A stretch of DNA of 33,578 nt from a bacterium BMS3Abin11 (GTDB lineage Bacteria > Pseudomonadota > Gammaproteobacteria > BMS3Bbin11): positions 1 through 33,578 of the forward strand of contig BDTD01000026.1 in the NCBI GenBank assembly GCA_002897635.1, in the 5' to 3' direction. Of this stretch, positions 1-8,435 are shown piece by piece. Under the pieces are notes generated by a model. That model did no database searches and was not told the DNA's origin. It saw only the letters and a program-made list of their open reading frames with translations. The position numbers and the translations under genes are program-made. The first letter of the stretch is position 1. The number at the start of each line of letters is the position of its first letter.

Positions 1-32
1 CTATGTATAAAAGCTGAATTAACCTTTCAGCC

Positions 33-137
33 ATGCCCAGACCTTCCCGAATTGAATATTAAGGAGCGCTTCATCATGTAATGAACCGTGGTCGAGATCG
101 CAGAGCCATCTTTCATAATGATGCGCACAAGAGATGA
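33..137 (+). pseudogene. Remnant of REP-associated tyrosine transposase (RAYT, Y1_Tnp family)
   Basis: Reading from the ATG at 33 gives MPRPSRIEY, then a TAA stop at 60-62, then in the same frame GALHHVMNRGRDRRAIF followed by HNDAHKR and a TGA at 135-137. This is the characteristic N-terminus of RAYT transposases (family pattern: MPRP.RIEYPGA.YHV..RG..R..IF.DD). The stop falls where the family usually has a proline before Gly-Ala, and everything after about residue 34 is missing, including the catalytic tyrosine region. The gene is therefore dead. RAYTs act on REP palindromes, and REP-like palindromes occur at the far right end of this window. The family match is from memory of the consensus, but the motif is distinctive. 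Confidence 0.72.
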
Positions 138-464
138 GGTCAAGCCTATTTATCAATGTAAAAACTATCCAAGTAGATTTTTATTTCAGAATGTAATTCT
201 ACAACAGCTTCAAAACCGAGATTCTAACTAGATCTCAGGATGTCTGCTTCCGGTAGATTTAAAATTGTTAGTGATTGTCTATTTTCGTCGGCCATGTCTC
301 GAAAGTAGTCGGTCCAAGTGACAAGTTCCAGAAGTTAATATCACGAAGGAAAGCAGTTTCGCTACACTGATTATTGTCCTTTTCCCTTGATCTTGTGTTT
401 TTGATCTCCATCCCCTTTTGGGTTGTCGAGCACAGCAAGGAAGCTAAAAAACAAATCATAATAC
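138..464. other. Intergenic margin with no clear gene
   Basis: This stretch lies between the transposase remnant and the end of gluQ. I see no continuation of the transposase, no RNA gene and no convincing terminator for the long minus-strand gene run that ends here. It contains only one doubtful small minus-strand frame (268-459), listed separately. Together with the neighbouring pseudogene it reads as decayed DNA. Confidence 0.5.
268..459 (-). CDS. Doubtful small hypothetical protein, 63 aa
   Basis: I do not recognise this frame. Its ATG lies about 5 nt after the gluQ stop, with a weak GTAGGT upstream, so it could be co-transcribed as the last gene of the run. The first dozen residues are hydrophobic (ICFLASLLC), which could mimic a signal peptide, but the cysteine context is not a proper lipobox. 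The rest is polar with no domain. It is equally likely to be a chance open frame in decayed DNA. Confidence 0.2.
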   Translation of the reverse strand: MICFLASLLCSTTQKGMEIKNTRSREKDNNQCSETAFLRDINFWNLSLGPTTFETWPTKIDNH

Positions 465-1337
465 CTACAAGCTAAGTCTGGCCGGAATACCAGTCATATC
501 CCAGTTACTAATCCCCCACCCAAGAACTTCATCGACAGATGAAGCCACCAGTCCATCCGGCGGATCCTGCCCAAGATCCCGAAGTGCCATAACCAGCGTC
601 TTTGCTGGATCCCTCAGCGATACAGCTTTGGCACCGGTCTGTTTGGATAATTTTGTACCTTCTGCATTGACGGCTACCGGTATATGACCGTATTGCGGCG
701 GCTGGATATCCAGCACCTCCTGTAGATAACTCTGTGCCGGAGTCGATGTGAGTAGATCGGCGCCGCGGATGATTTCAGTGATCTGTTGCTCTGCATCATC
801 GACAACTACTGCCAGGTGATAGGCATAGAGCCTGTCTGAACGGCGTACGATGAAGTCACCATTTGAATCAAAAAGATTGAATATCTGTTGGCCCTGAATC
901 AGATCCATCCATGTGACTGCCCGATCGGGTGTTTTGATACGTAACGAAAAACGTTTACGTTCAGGTATATAGCCCTTTCGACAGTGACCCTGGTAAAAAT
1001 TTTCGCCACGTTTCGCTATTTCCTTCCTGCTGCAGCTACAGCGATAAAGCAGATCATCTTTTGTTAGCTGTGCCAATGCTTCATCGTATAATTCGCTGTG
1101 GCGACTCTGATAGACAACCTCTTTGTCCCAGTGAAGGCCATATTGTTCCAGGGTGCGAAGGATATCTGCACTTGCACCGGATACTTCCCGTGGCGGGTCC
1201 AGATCATCAATACGAACCAGCCAGGTTCCATTTTTTGAACGGATGTTGAGGTGGCTGGCAACGGCGGCCAGTAGCGAACCGTAGTGTAGAGGGCCAGTAG
1301 GGGAGGGGGCGAATCGCCCAATGGCCGGGGGTGTCAT
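465..1337 (-). CDS. gluQ: Glutamyl-Q tRNA(Asp) synthetase
   Basis: This enzyme activates glutamate and attaches it to queuosine at position 34 of tRNA(Asp); it is a GluRS catalytic core without an anticodon-binding domain. The 290-residue length fits that truncated family. The N-terminus RFAPSPTGPLHYGS (residues 8-21) is the HIGH-type signature, and KLSKQ near residue 228 is the KMSKS-type loop. Cysteines in CSC near residue 100 and in YQGHC near 115-119 match the zinc site that separates GluQ from many GluRS. The ATG overlaps the stop of the upstream DUF3445 gene by 4 nt, so it is translationally coupled as the last recognisable gene of the run. The link to its neighbours is probably only operonic. 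Confidence 0.93.
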   Translation of the reverse strand: MTPPAIGRFAPSPTGPLHYGSLLAAVASHLNIRSKNGTWLVRIDDLDPPREVSGASADILRTLEQYGLHWDKEVVYQSRHSELYDEALAQLTKDDLLYRCSCSRKEIAKRGENFYQGHCRKGYIPERKRFSLRIKTPDRAVTWMDLIQGQQIFNLFDSNGDFIVRRSDRLYAYHLAVVVDDAEQQITEIIRGADLLTSTPAQSYLQEVLDIQPPQYGHIPVAVNAEGTKLSKQTGAKAVSLRDPAKTLVMALRDLGQDPPDGLVASSVDEVLGWGISNWDMTGIPARLSL

Positions 1338-2407
1338 CTTTTACGATAAAGGTAGTGGATGGCCTTTTTTAATGTCTGGTTTGCTTTCTTCCCGCTGTAC
1401 ATGCCCGTCAGCCATTCAACAACAGGCTTACGATTTTTATTCAGGCATTTATACTTTAACTGTTCTTTAGTCATTGAATTAAGTGCAGAGACCAGTTGTT
1501 CATTTTGCTCTTTGTTATCGCGAATCTGGTAACAGTTTGTTAAATAAGTACGAATGGTGAAAAGAGCCGCCTGCTGTTCCGGGAATGGCCATAATACCTG
1601 ACGTTCTACCCGCAAATACAGGGAAGGGTGGTGAGGGTCGAAACGTCTTTTCTTTTCTTTACTGCCCGTTGATGACAGACAGGGGCGTGGGTGTTGATTT
1701 AGATTGGCTTCGGGTGTCAGGTCCCAGACAAATCGTAGGAAAGGGCCTTTCTTAACAATGGTATTAACTATTGCCTCGGCATCCCGCTTGCTGTTATGTA
1801 TGCCAGCGACTGGTTCATGTATTGATTGAAATGATTGCCCTATTTTTTCTTCCGCTGCCCAGTTATTGGCCTGGCAGAGGTGAACTGCGGCCAGCCAGTC
1901 ACGACCAAAAGGGGATTTGCTGATTATGACCATGTCTTCCTGTATCTGGCAGGCCAGCGCATCCAGTGCGTCATGGTAGTCAGGGGAGGGTGCCGGCCCA
2001 TTTCGTTCAACTTTTATAAAGCGCAGCTTCTGGTCAAATACAAGTGTTTCATCTGTAAGTTTGCAATAGAGTGCAATGTCTTTTTCCGACTGACTGTTCA
2101 GCTGAAACAGGTCGGGGTGTTCCAGTGTCAGGCGTTCAATGATAAAGCGTAGAATACTTGTTAAAACCTCTGTAGAAAGCATTTGCGTACGGTAGTACTT
2201 TGACAGTCTTTCCTGTCGTGCATCGAGTTTTACCTGGCGATAGACGGTAAAGTTTTCATCCAGCTGGAACACCTGCTGATCGGCGGCAGTGTTACCGAGA
2301 TCAACACCGAAGTCTTTTAGTGCGGGATTGACATCGTAAATACCGTCCTGCAGGGGAAAATAACTTGCGGCATGTGGTAACGGGGTATTTTCAGATGCGC
2401 CAGTCAT
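1334..2407 (-). CDS. DUF3445 protein, haem-dependent oxidative N-demethylase-like
   Basis: This 357-residue protein resembles the DUF3445 family (alpha subunit of haem-dependent oxidative N-demethylase, a PAS-like haem fold). The evidence is the central stretch QEDMVIISK, then GRDWLAAVHLCQANNW and IGQSFQSIHEPVAGIH, followed by RFVWDLTPEANLNQHP and the arginine-rich LYLRVERQVLWPFPEQQAAL with FTIRTYL, all typical of the family. Family members bind haem and oxidatively demethylate small amines, but the substrate cannot be read from sequence and many members are uncharacterised. The gene overlaps purC and gluQ by 4 nt at its two ends, so it belongs to the same transcript. Accessory reductase subunits of the studied enzyme are not seen here, so activity as an N-demethylase is inference. 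Confidence 0.75.
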   Translation of the reverse strand: MTGASENTPLPHAASYFPLQDGIYDVNPALKDFGVDLGNTAADQQVFQLDENFTVYRQVKLDARQERLSKYYRTQMLSTEVLTSILRFIIERLTLEHPDLFQLNSQSEKDIALYCKLTDETLVFDQKLRFIKVERNGPAPSPDYHDALDALACQIQEDMVIISKSPFGRDWLAAVHLCQANNWAAEEKIGQSFQSIHEPVAGIHNSKRDAEAIVNTIVKKGPFLRFVWDLTPEANLNQHPRPCLSSTGSKEKKRRFDPHHPSLYLRVERQVLWPFPEQQAALFTIRTYLTNCYQIRDNKEQNEQLVSALNSMTKEQLKYKCLNKNRKPVVEWLTGMYSGKKANQTLKKAIHYLYRKR

Positions 2408-3303
2408 GCTCTCTGTTGCTCTCCGTTGGCGGTCAACAGTGTAAGGGCCTCATTGTATTTTTTCTGTGTCTGTCTGACGATGTCATCAGGAATGGCTGGC
2501 GCGGGGGCTGTTTTATCCCAGCCTGTGTTCTCAAGCCAGTCACGAATGTACTGCTTGTCGAAACTTTCAGGGCTGCTGCCGGGCTGGTAACTGGCTACTG
2601 GCCAGAAGCGGGAGGAATCCGGCGTCAGCGCCTCATCAATGAGAAAAAGCCTGCCCTGTTCATCCTCTCCAAACTCAAATTTAGTGTCCGCAATAATAAT
2701 CCCGTGCTGCAGAGCAAATTCTGCTGCAAAATGATACAGTGCCAGGCTGGCGTCCCTGATTTCTTCGGCACGCGGCCGGCCGATCTGATCAAGCAGCATT
2801 TCAAAGCTGAGGTTTTTGTCATGCCCACCCGCTGCGGCCTTGGTTGAGGGCGTAAACAGGTTTTGCGGTAATTTATCCGCCATTTTCAGCCCTGCGGGCA
2901 GGGTAATATCACAGACACTTTGTGTCTGCTGATACTCCTTCCAGCCTGAGCCCGCCAGGTATCCACGGACGATGGCTTCAACAGGCAGTACTTTCAGGTT
3001 TCTGACTATCATGCTGCGTCCCTGCAGCCATTCTTTCTCTGCCGGGTTTAATGACAGGCTGGAAATATTTGTAGTCAATAGATGATTGGGGATGATGTGG
3101 CGGGTCTTCTCAAACCAGAATTCAGCGACCCGGGTCAGTATGTGCCCCTTGTCAGGGATCTGCGTCGGCATGATGACATCAAAGGCAGAGAGCCGGTCAC
3201 TGGCAACAAACAGCAGACGCCCATCGTCAATACGATATATTTCTCTCACTTTGCCGCTAGCAATGTGTTCAAGGCTGGTGATGGTTTCAGTTTTAAGCAT
3301 CAT
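2404..3303 (-). CDS. purC: SAICAR synthetase (phosphoribosylaminoimidazole-succinocarboxamide synthase)
   Basis: This cytosolic enzyme of purine synthesis ligates aspartate to CAIR using ATP. At 299 residues it is the longer, yeast-like version rather than the roughly 237-residue E. coli form. Signatures are GKVREIY (17-23), SDRLSAFDVIMP (36-47), the segment VEAIVRGYLAGSGWKEYQ (109-126) and IADTKFEFGED in the C-terminal half, followed by LIDEALTPDSSRFWP. The frame begins with two consecutive ATGs; the first is used here and no strong ribosome-binding site separates them. The end overlaps the DUF3445 start by 4 nt. A thioredoxin gene lies 60 nt upstream. Confidence 0.95.
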   Translation of the reverse strand: MMLKTETITSLEHIASGKVREIYRIDDGRLLFVASDRLSAFDVIMPTQIPDKGHILTRVAEFWFEKTRHIIPNHLLTTNISSLSLNPAEKEWLQGRSMIVRNLKVLPVEAIVRGYLAGSGWKEYQQTQSVCDITLPAGLKMADKLPQNLFTPSTKAAAGGHDKNLSFEMLLDQIGRPRAEEIRDASLALYHFAAEFALQHGIIIADTKFEFGEDEQGRLFLIDEALTPDSSRFWPVASYQPGSSPESFDKQYIRDWLENTGWDKTAPAPAIPDDIVRQTQKKYNEALTLLTANGEQQRA

Positions 3304-3363
3304 GCCGATCGAATTCGTTTAAAAAATTTATAGGGGTAAGTAAATCATACTAGCTGATTTCCT

Positions 3364-3768
3364 CTAAATATCTATAGGACTACGCCCCTGGCTGGTGTGG
3401 TCATGTTCGATGTGCTGATGGATAAAATCACGGATAAAATGCATTGGTCGCGCACTACTGAAACGATCAATAGCCTCACCCTTATGAAACAGAATGACAG
3501 TAGGAAAGCCGCGCACATTATAGCGGCCAGCCAGCTTCATGTTATTGCCTTTATCTATTTCAATTTTTACTAGCAGCACCAGCCCCTGTTCTTCTTCTAC
3601 CGCTTTTATCAGATTCGGTGCGAGAACATGGCAGGGGCCGCACCAGTCGGCCCAGAAATCAACCAGAACCAGCATAGTATGAGACTGTCTAATAACTTTA
3701 GCATCAAATTCTGACAAATTAATGTCAATCATATGCGGATGGTCTGGTTTAATACTATGCATCTGCAT
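3364..3768 (-). CDS. Thioredoxin family protein
   Basis: This is a single thioredoxin domain of 134 residues with the classical active site WCGPCH (Cys43 and Cys46) after VDFWAD, and the cis-proline loop GFPTVI (Pro89), so it should be a cytosolic disulfide reductase or oxidoreductase. There is no signal peptide. Compared with TrxA it has about 12 extra N-terminal residues and a polar C-terminal tail of about 15. An internal ATG at 3732 (starting MIDINLSEFD) would give a canonical thioredoxin N-terminus; neither start has a strong Shine-Dalgarno. It sits 48 nt after pyrC' and 60 nt before purC, between pyrimidine and purine genes. It may be a housekeeping paralogue rather than TrxA itself. 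Confidence 0.85.
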   Translation of the reverse strand: MQMHSIKPDHPHMIDINLSEFDAKVIRQSHTMLVLVDFWADWCGPCHVLAPNLIKAVEEEQGLVLLVKIEIDKGNNMKLAGRYNVRGFPTVILFHKGEAIDRFSSARPMHFIRDFIHQHIEHDHTSQGRSPIDI

Positions 3769-3816
3769 TTTTAGTGATATTCCAGTAGTAGAGCATAGTG
3801 TTCTTTGGCGATTGGT

Positions 3817-5106
3817 CTAAGTTCTTGAATAGACAATGCTGCCTGCGAGTAAGGTGGTGCTGACACGGCCTTTCAGTGGCCAGCGTTTGAACGGGGTGTT
3901 ACGGCCTTTGCTGAGTAGTTTCGTGCTGTCTAACAGCCATTCCTCACGCGGGTCAAATATACAGATATCCGCCAGGCATCCTACGCTTAGACTGCCGGCC
4001 TCAATGCCGAGCAGGGCGGCAGGCCCGGAACTCAGGCTGGCGATCAGAGTATTGAGGCCCATGACATCTTCATGAACCAGTTTCAGACCGAGTGGCAGTA
4101 GTGTCTCAAGACCTGAAATGCCAGGTTCTGCTTCGCTGAAAGCAGCAAGCTTGGCATCTCTTTCATGCGGCTGATGGTCAGAGCATATTGCCTGGATATC
4201 GCCCTGCACGACGGCTGACCTCAGGCTGTCTTTATCTCTTTCTGATCTCAACGGTGGCATTACCCGACACAGGGTATTGAAGTCAGTGACATCGTATTCG
4301 GTCAGGTGCAGATGATGTATGGCGACATCAGCAGTTACCTTTAGGCCTCTCTCACGCGCCTGTACGATAAGATCAACTGAGCGTGCACAGGAGAGACGAG
4401 CGAAGTGAGCCCTTACACCAGTCTGTTCGATGAGTGCCAGATCACGTGCGACAATAACGGTTTCTGCTGCTTCCGGTATGCCGGCCAGGCCGAGACGGGT
4501 GCTGATCTCGCCTTCGTGCATGCAGCCAGTATCGCTTAACCAGGGATCGTTAGCATGCAGTATCAGCAGTAGATCAAAGCTGGAAGCATATTCCATTGCC
4601 CGCCGCATGACCATGGTGTTGGTGATAGCATGTTCTGCATTACTGAATGCCACGCAACCCGCCTGATGCAGTGCATGCATGTCTGACAGGGTTTCACCAC
4701 CGAGTGCGTTTGTTAGAGCGCCCAGCGGAAGTATATGGGTCAGGCCGATTTCTCTGCCACGATGGGTCAACATATTGGCCATCGCCGGTGTATCAATAAT
4801 GGGTGTGGTGTCTGGCGGGCAGCAGCTGGTCGTTATGCCGCCGGCAATGGCTGCGGCACACTCGCTCTTCAGTGTGGCCTTGTACTCCTGTCCGGGTTCA
4901 CGCATGCGTGCGCTGAGATCCACCAGGCCAGGGCAAACAATTTGATTCATGGCATCGATGGTTTTATCTGCAGTAAAACCATCTGGCATATCGCCTGATG
5001 CAATGATATTGCCATTGGCAATATATAAATCCTTTACACTATCAATATTGTTGGCAGGATCAATGACTCGCCCACCCCGGATATGTATATTCATCAGCTC
5101 AGCCAT
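3817..5106 (-). CDS. pyrC': Inactive dihydroorotase-like subunit PyrC' (PyrX)
   Basis: The protein has the full amidohydrolase fold of type I dihydroorotases, but where active enzymes have Asp-x-His-x-His before the REPG motif it reads [13 protein letters not shown], so both metal-binding histidines are replaced (Ser65 and Arg67 counted from the ATG at 5106). Later ligand positions are partly kept ([22 protein letters not shown]). This is the pattern of Pseudomonas PyrC', a structural partner that holds aspartate transcarbamoylase in an active complex rather than a catalyst. The frame is open to a GTG at 5118, but ATG 5106 directly follows GGAGAAGG and is preferred; ATG 5094 is a third option. 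It overlaps the end of pyrB, consistent with stoichiometric expression. Confidence 0.9.
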   Translation of the reverse strand: MAELMNIHIRGGRVIDPANNIDSVKDLYIANGNIIASGDMPDGFTADKTIDAMNQIVCPGLVDLSARMREPGQEYKATLKSECAAAIAGGITTSCCPPDTTPIIDTPAMANMLTHRGREIGLTHILPLGALTNALGGETLSDMHALHQAGCVAFSNAEHAITNTMVMRRAMEYASSFDLLLILHANDPWLSDTGCMHEGEISTRLGLAGIPEAAETVIVARDLALIEQTGVRAHFARLSCARSVDLIVQARERGLKVTADVAIHHLHLTEYDVTDFNTLCRVMPPLRSERDKDSLRSAVVQGDIQAICSDHQPHERDAKLAAFSEAEPGISGLETLLPLGLKLVHEDVMGLNTLIASLSSGPAALLGIEAGSLSVGCLADICIFDPREEWLLDSTKLLSKGRNTPFKRWPLKGRVSTTLLAGSIVYSRT

Positions 5107-6061
5107 TGCCTTCTCCACCGAGGATCATCGACATCACCGCCATTCTGACAGCTATGCCATTGGTGACTTGCGGCAGGATGACTGATTGTGGGCCGTCTGC
5201 TACTTCTGAGGATATTTCCAGTCCGCGATTGATGGGGCCGGGGTGCATGATGATGGCATCCGCCGCCGCCGCTGCAAGGCTCTCAGTTGTCAGGCCATAG
5301 AGATTAAAATATTCCTGTTCACTGGGGATGTAGGCATGCTTCATGCGTTCTTTTTGTAAGCGCAACATCATTACTACATCGACACCGTCAAGGCCCTGCT
5401 GAAGATCGTTGTAGGCATGTACCCCCAGTCGTTCTATCTGTGATGGCAGCAGACTATTGGGGGCAACAACCCGAATCTCGTGGACACCGAGGTTGTTCAG
5501 GGCATGTATTTGTGACCGCGCAACGCGTGAATGCAGGATGTCGCCGACGATCGCCACACGCAATTCACTGAACGGACCCTTGTACTGGCGAATTGTGAAC
5601 ATGTCCAGCATCGCCTGTGTCGGATGTGCATGCTGGCCATCACCGGCATTGATGATATGCACGTGATCCGGCACATGTCGGGCGATCAGTTCAGCCACGC
5701 CGCTCTTTGCATGGCGGATGATAAACAGGTCGGTATGCATGGCCTCGAGAATATTAATCGTATCCAGCAGAGTCTCGCCCTTGCTGGTTGACGAGCTGTC
5801 TGGATTTAGATTGATGACATCTGCTGACAGGCGTTTGGCGGCAATTTCAAAGGTGGTACGGGTACGGCTGCTGTTCTCAAAAAATAGATTGACGACAGTA
5901 TGGCCGCGCAGCAATGGCAGCTTTTTTATCTCGCGCTGGCCAAACTGGGTGAATTTGTCCGCAGTGGTGAGTATCTGCTGCAGTGTTTCTTTCTGCAGGC
6001 CCTCTATAGACAGGAAGTGGCGCAGTTTGCCGTGGTTGGTGTACTGCAGATGTGGCTTCAT
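5099..6061 (-). CDS. pyrB: Aspartate carbamoyltransferase catalytic subunit
   Basis: This enzyme catalyses the committed step of pyrimidine synthesis, carbamoyl phosphate plus aspartate to carbamoyl aspartate. The phosphate-binding motif is [10 protein letters not shown] (residues 63-72), the mobile loop STSKGE is at 91-96, and the active-site segment [18 protein letters not shown] is around 137-154. The 320-residue length fits the class of ATCases that assemble with PyrC' instead of the regulatory PyrI. No pyrI is nearby. The start overlaps the pyrR stop by 4 nt, and the end overlaps pyrC'. Confidence 0.96.
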   Translation of the reverse strand: MKPHLQYTNHGKLRHFLSIEGLQKETLQQILTTADKFTQFGQREIKKLPLLRGHTVVNLFFENSSRTRTTFEIAAKRLSADVINLNPDSSSTSKGETLLDTINILEAMHTDLFIIRHAKSGVAELIARHVPDHVHIINAGDGQHAHPTQAMLDMFTIRQYKGPFSELRVAIVGDILHSRVARSQIHALNNLGVHEIRVVAPNSLLPSQIERLGVHAYNDLQQGLDGVDVVMMLRLQKERMKHAYIPSEQEYFNLYGLTTESLAAAAADAIIMHPGPINRGLEISSEVADGPQSVILPQVTNGIAVRMAVMSMILGGEGNG

Positions 6062-6591
6062 GATTGATTGTTCCCCGCTGCCAGGTCTCCCACTACCAGT
6101 GACAGCTTTTCCGGGCCGACCAGCTTCACCTGTTGGTCCGTCCTGAGATCCAGAGTCATGCCGCAGTAATCGGCCTGAATGGGCAGTTCATGACCATTCC
6201 TGGTAACCAGTACACAAAGGCGGATTGAGGCGGGTCGGCCATAGTCAAAAATTTCGTTCATGGCGGCGCGTACGGTGCGCCCCGTCTGCAGTACATCATC
6301 AATCAGCAGGATGTGGCGGTCACTTATGTCCAGTGGGATGTTTGAGGCTTTGACCTCTGGGTTGAGACCAATGCGACTGAAGTCATCACGGTAGAAACTG
6401 ATGTCCAGACTGCCGCAGGGTTCTTTAATGGCCAGTCGCTCATGTAGAATTTCTGCCAGCCAGGAACCACCGGTATGAATGCCGATAATGACGGGATGGA
6501 TAGCAAGCAGTGGAGTAAGATCGTTGGCCAGTTTGTCTAGCAGTGCAGAGACTTCGACATCAATCTTTTTTGTCATTCCCAACCAGTCCAT
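6058..6591 (-). CDS. pyrR: PyrR, pyrimidine regulatory protein / uracil phosphoribosyltransferase
   Basis: This is a type I phosphoribosyltransferase-fold protein. The PRPP-binding loop [14 protein letters not shown] spans residues 94-107, and a PyrR-like C-terminus reads [20 protein letters not shown]. In Pseudomonas the homologue adjoins pyrB and is tied to regulation of the pyr operon; in Bacillus PyrR is an RNA-binding attenuator protein. No PyrR-type attenuator hairpin could be recognised here. The ATG at 6591 overlaps ruvX by 32 nt; the ATG at 6576 ([10 protein letters not shown]) is an alternative with a smaller overlap. The end overlaps pyrB by 4 nt. Confidence 0.93.
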   Translation of the reverse strand: MDWLGMTKKIDVEVSALLDKLANDLTPLLAIHPVIIGIHTGGSWLAEILHERLAIKEPCGSLDISFYRDDFSRIGLNPEVKASNIPLDISDRHILLIDDVLQTGRTVRAAMNEIFDYGRPASIRLCVLVTRNGHELPIQADYCGMTLDLRTDQQVKLVGPEKLSLVVGDLAAGNNQS

Positions 6592-6997
6592 TCAAGAAGG
6601 TTTGCAGTATCTCTCTGGCCGCATAGCTGTCAACCAGACCACTGGAGCGCCGGCTATTATAGCCTGCCTCGCGTATTTCAGATAGTGCCATGTGCGTGCT
6701 CAGTCTTTCATCAACATGATGTACCGGCAGGCTGTAACGGCCGTCTAGCTGGTTGCCGAATCGTCGCGCCCTGGGTGTCACCGGGTTGTCACCGTTATCC
6801 ATCTGGATTGGCCAGCCGACGACTAAGGCATCCGGTTGCCATTCGGTAATCAGTCGTGAGATATGTCCCCAGTCCGGCTGGCCATTTCTAACCTGAATAG
6901 TGTCGAGTGCTGTGGCACTGACCGATACCGTATTGCCAACGGCTATGCCGATTCGTTTGGTGCCGTAGTCGAAGCCAAGGTAGGTGGCTGAATTCAT
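6560..6997 (-). CDS. ruvX: RuvX/YqgF Holliday junction resolvase-like nuclease
   Basis: This is a small RNase H-fold protein of 145 residues. The N-terminal strand LGFDYGTKRIGIAVGN (7-22) carries the first catalytic aspartate (Asp10). VVGWPI lies in the middle, and near the C-terminus VDSYAAREIL contains the last acidic residue. Family members are implicated in pre-16S rRNA end processing and branched-DNA cleavage. The ruvX-yqgE pairing, here with a 4-nt overlap, is very widespread in gammaproteobacteria. The product ends with a lysine-rich tail over the start region of pyrR. Confidence 0.94.
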   Translation of the reverse strand: MNSATYLGFDYGTKRIGIAVGNTVSVSATALDTIQVRNGQPDWGHISRLITEWQPDALVVGWPIQMDNGDNPVTPRARRFGNQLDGRYSLPVHHVDERLSTHMALSEIREAGYNSRRSSGLVDSYAAREILQTFLNGLVGNDKKD

Positions 6998-7548
6998 GCC
7001 TTGCCTGAATAATAAGACATTTTGCTGAGATCGATACCAGCCAGGCTGGCAGCCGCCTCCCAGCGTTTCTCGACAGCTGTTTCAAAAATTACCTGGTTGT
7101 CGGCAGTAGCATAGACCCAGGAATTTTCTGACATTTCGAGTTCAAGTTGAGATGATGCCCAGCCGGCATAGCCCAGTGCTAGCAGGTAATGATCTATCTT
7201 TTTCCCCTCTGCCAGTGCTTCGAGAAAGTCCGCTGACGTAGTCAGGCGCAGCTCATCACCTATCTGTAAAGTGTTCTCCCATTCATGGCTGGCGTCATGC
7301 AGGGCAAAAACATGATCGAGCCTGACAGGGCCGCCATGCCAGATGGAATCCGCTGGGAGCTGTAGATTTTCAGTTGGCAACCCGGCATTACTAAACAATT
7401 CTGCCACATTCAGTTGCAGTGGCTGGTTGATGATGATTCCCATAGCACCATCATCGTCATGATGGCAGATTAGCGTCACGCTATGAGCAAAGTTTTCGTC
7501 CTGCAGGCGGGGCATGGCGATAAGAAAATGGTTGGCAAGTGATTTCAA
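6994..7548 (-). CDS. yqgE: YqgE/AlgH family protein (DUF179)
   Basis: The 184-residue protein begins with the family signature NHFLIAMPRLQDENFAHSV, followed by GAMGIIINQPL and IWHGGPVRLDHVFALH, with ALGYAGWASSQLELEM in the second half. The molecular role of YqgE/AlgH is not settled; AlgH was originally linked to alginate expression in Pseudomonas. There is no signal peptide or membrane segment. It overlaps both tonB (upstream) and ruvX (downstream) by 4 nt, the usual neighbourhood for this family. Confidence 0.94.
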   Translation of the reverse strand: MKSLANHFLIAMPRLQDENFAHSVTLICHHDDDGAMGIIINQPLQLNVAELFSNAGLPTENLQLPADSIWHGGPVRLDHVFALHDASHEWENTLQIGDELRLTTSADFLEALAEGKKIDHYLLALGYAGWASSQLELEMSENSWVYATADNQVIFETAVEKRWEAAASLAGIDLSKMSYYSGKA

Positions 7549-8435
7549 CGGCTGGTCAACCGGTCTCCATGCTGGAATTTCCAGGTACGAGTGATGTGGA
7601 TGATATCCACATCATCACGAAAATTCTTCGGGAAGGGGGAAAAGGGTGCGGCCAGACGGACAATACGAATCGCCGCATCATCTAACGCCTTGTGACGCGA
7701 ACTGCGCCGGATATTAATGCTGTCCAGTCTGCCATCAGGCAGGATGGCAACATCCAGAATCAGGCTGCCGGTCAGGTTTCGACGTTTCGCTTCTTCAGGG
7801 TAATTCAGGTTACCGATACGCTCGACCTTGGCACGCCAGGCATCCATATACGATGCATATTTATACTCACGCGTACGCGCAGTCAGAAATTTTTTACGTG
7901 GTCGTTTTTGATAGTTCTGCTGCTGCAGGGATATTTCAGCCAGCAAACGTTCCCGTTCGTTGTCCAGATTCATCTGCTCGGGCAAGCCTATTAATGGTCT
8001 CTGTTCCAGTGTTTTCTTTTTCTTGTTTTTTAGTGGTTGAGAAATGGTTTTCTGTTTTTTTGAATCAGCCACCAGTACCTTGTCAGTGCGGGAGATAATG
8101 TCTTCATTGGCAATACTCGCAGGGCGAAAAATGGGTACTGATTTTTTATTTGTAGACGTCCCGGGAAGTGGGCTGGTTGCACGCAGAGGCTGGTCGCTGT
8201 CGCCACCACCCTGCTGGCTGGCATTGGCAAGGAAATCCGCTTCGTCGGGTTCTTCCTTTGTATGTGCCTGCACCAGTGTGATTTCAAGCTGAGGCAGGGC
8301 ATCACTGGCTGGATTTTTAGGCAATGAGAAAGTTAGCCCGAGTATCAGCACTATATGTAGCAGTGCTGCACCAACCAGGGTGATGCCAAGATCATTGTTG
8401 TTGTCCTGGACACTGAATAGTTCGGCGTAGCTCAT
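7545..8435 (-). CDS. TonB-family energy transducer, TonB3-like position
   Basis: The architecture is a short cytoplasmic N-terminus, one membrane helix at about residues 18-38 (LVGAALLHIVLILGLTF), a long polar periplasmic linker, and a C-terminal TonB domain from about residue 210. That domain shows YPEEAKRRNLTGSLILDVAI, then LPDGRLDSINIRRSSRHKAL and a final TWKF strand. It would couple the proton-motive force to an outer-membrane receptor. It occupies the slot between gshB and yqgE that tonB3 has in P. aeruginosa, where TonB3 is needed for twitching motility; the pil chemosensory genes lie close by. No ExbB/ExbD or receptor genes are present. Both ends overlap neighbours by 4 nt. Confidence 0.88.
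   Translation of the reverse strand: MSYAELFSVQDNNNDLGITLVGAALLHIVLILGLTFSLPKNPASDALPQLEITLVQAHTKEEPDEADFLANASQQGGGDSDQPLRATSPLPGTSTNKKSVPIFRPASIANEDIISRTDKVLVADSKKQKTISQPLKNKKKKTLEQRPLIGLPEQMNLDNERERLLAEISLQQQNYQKRPRKKFLTARTREYKYASYMDAWRAKVERIGNLNYPEEAKRRNLTGSLILDVAILPDGRLDSINIRRSSRHKALDDAAIRIVRLAAPFSPFPKNFRDDVDIIHITRTWKFQHGDRLTSR

Noticed and set aside
3817-5106. Active dihydroorotase
   Set aside because: The His-x-His metal pair is replaced by Ser and Arg, matching the inactive PyrC' type.
5718-6146. 142-aa plus-strand frame opposite pyrB and pyrR
   Set aside because: It covers the antisense of two clear genes and has no family features.
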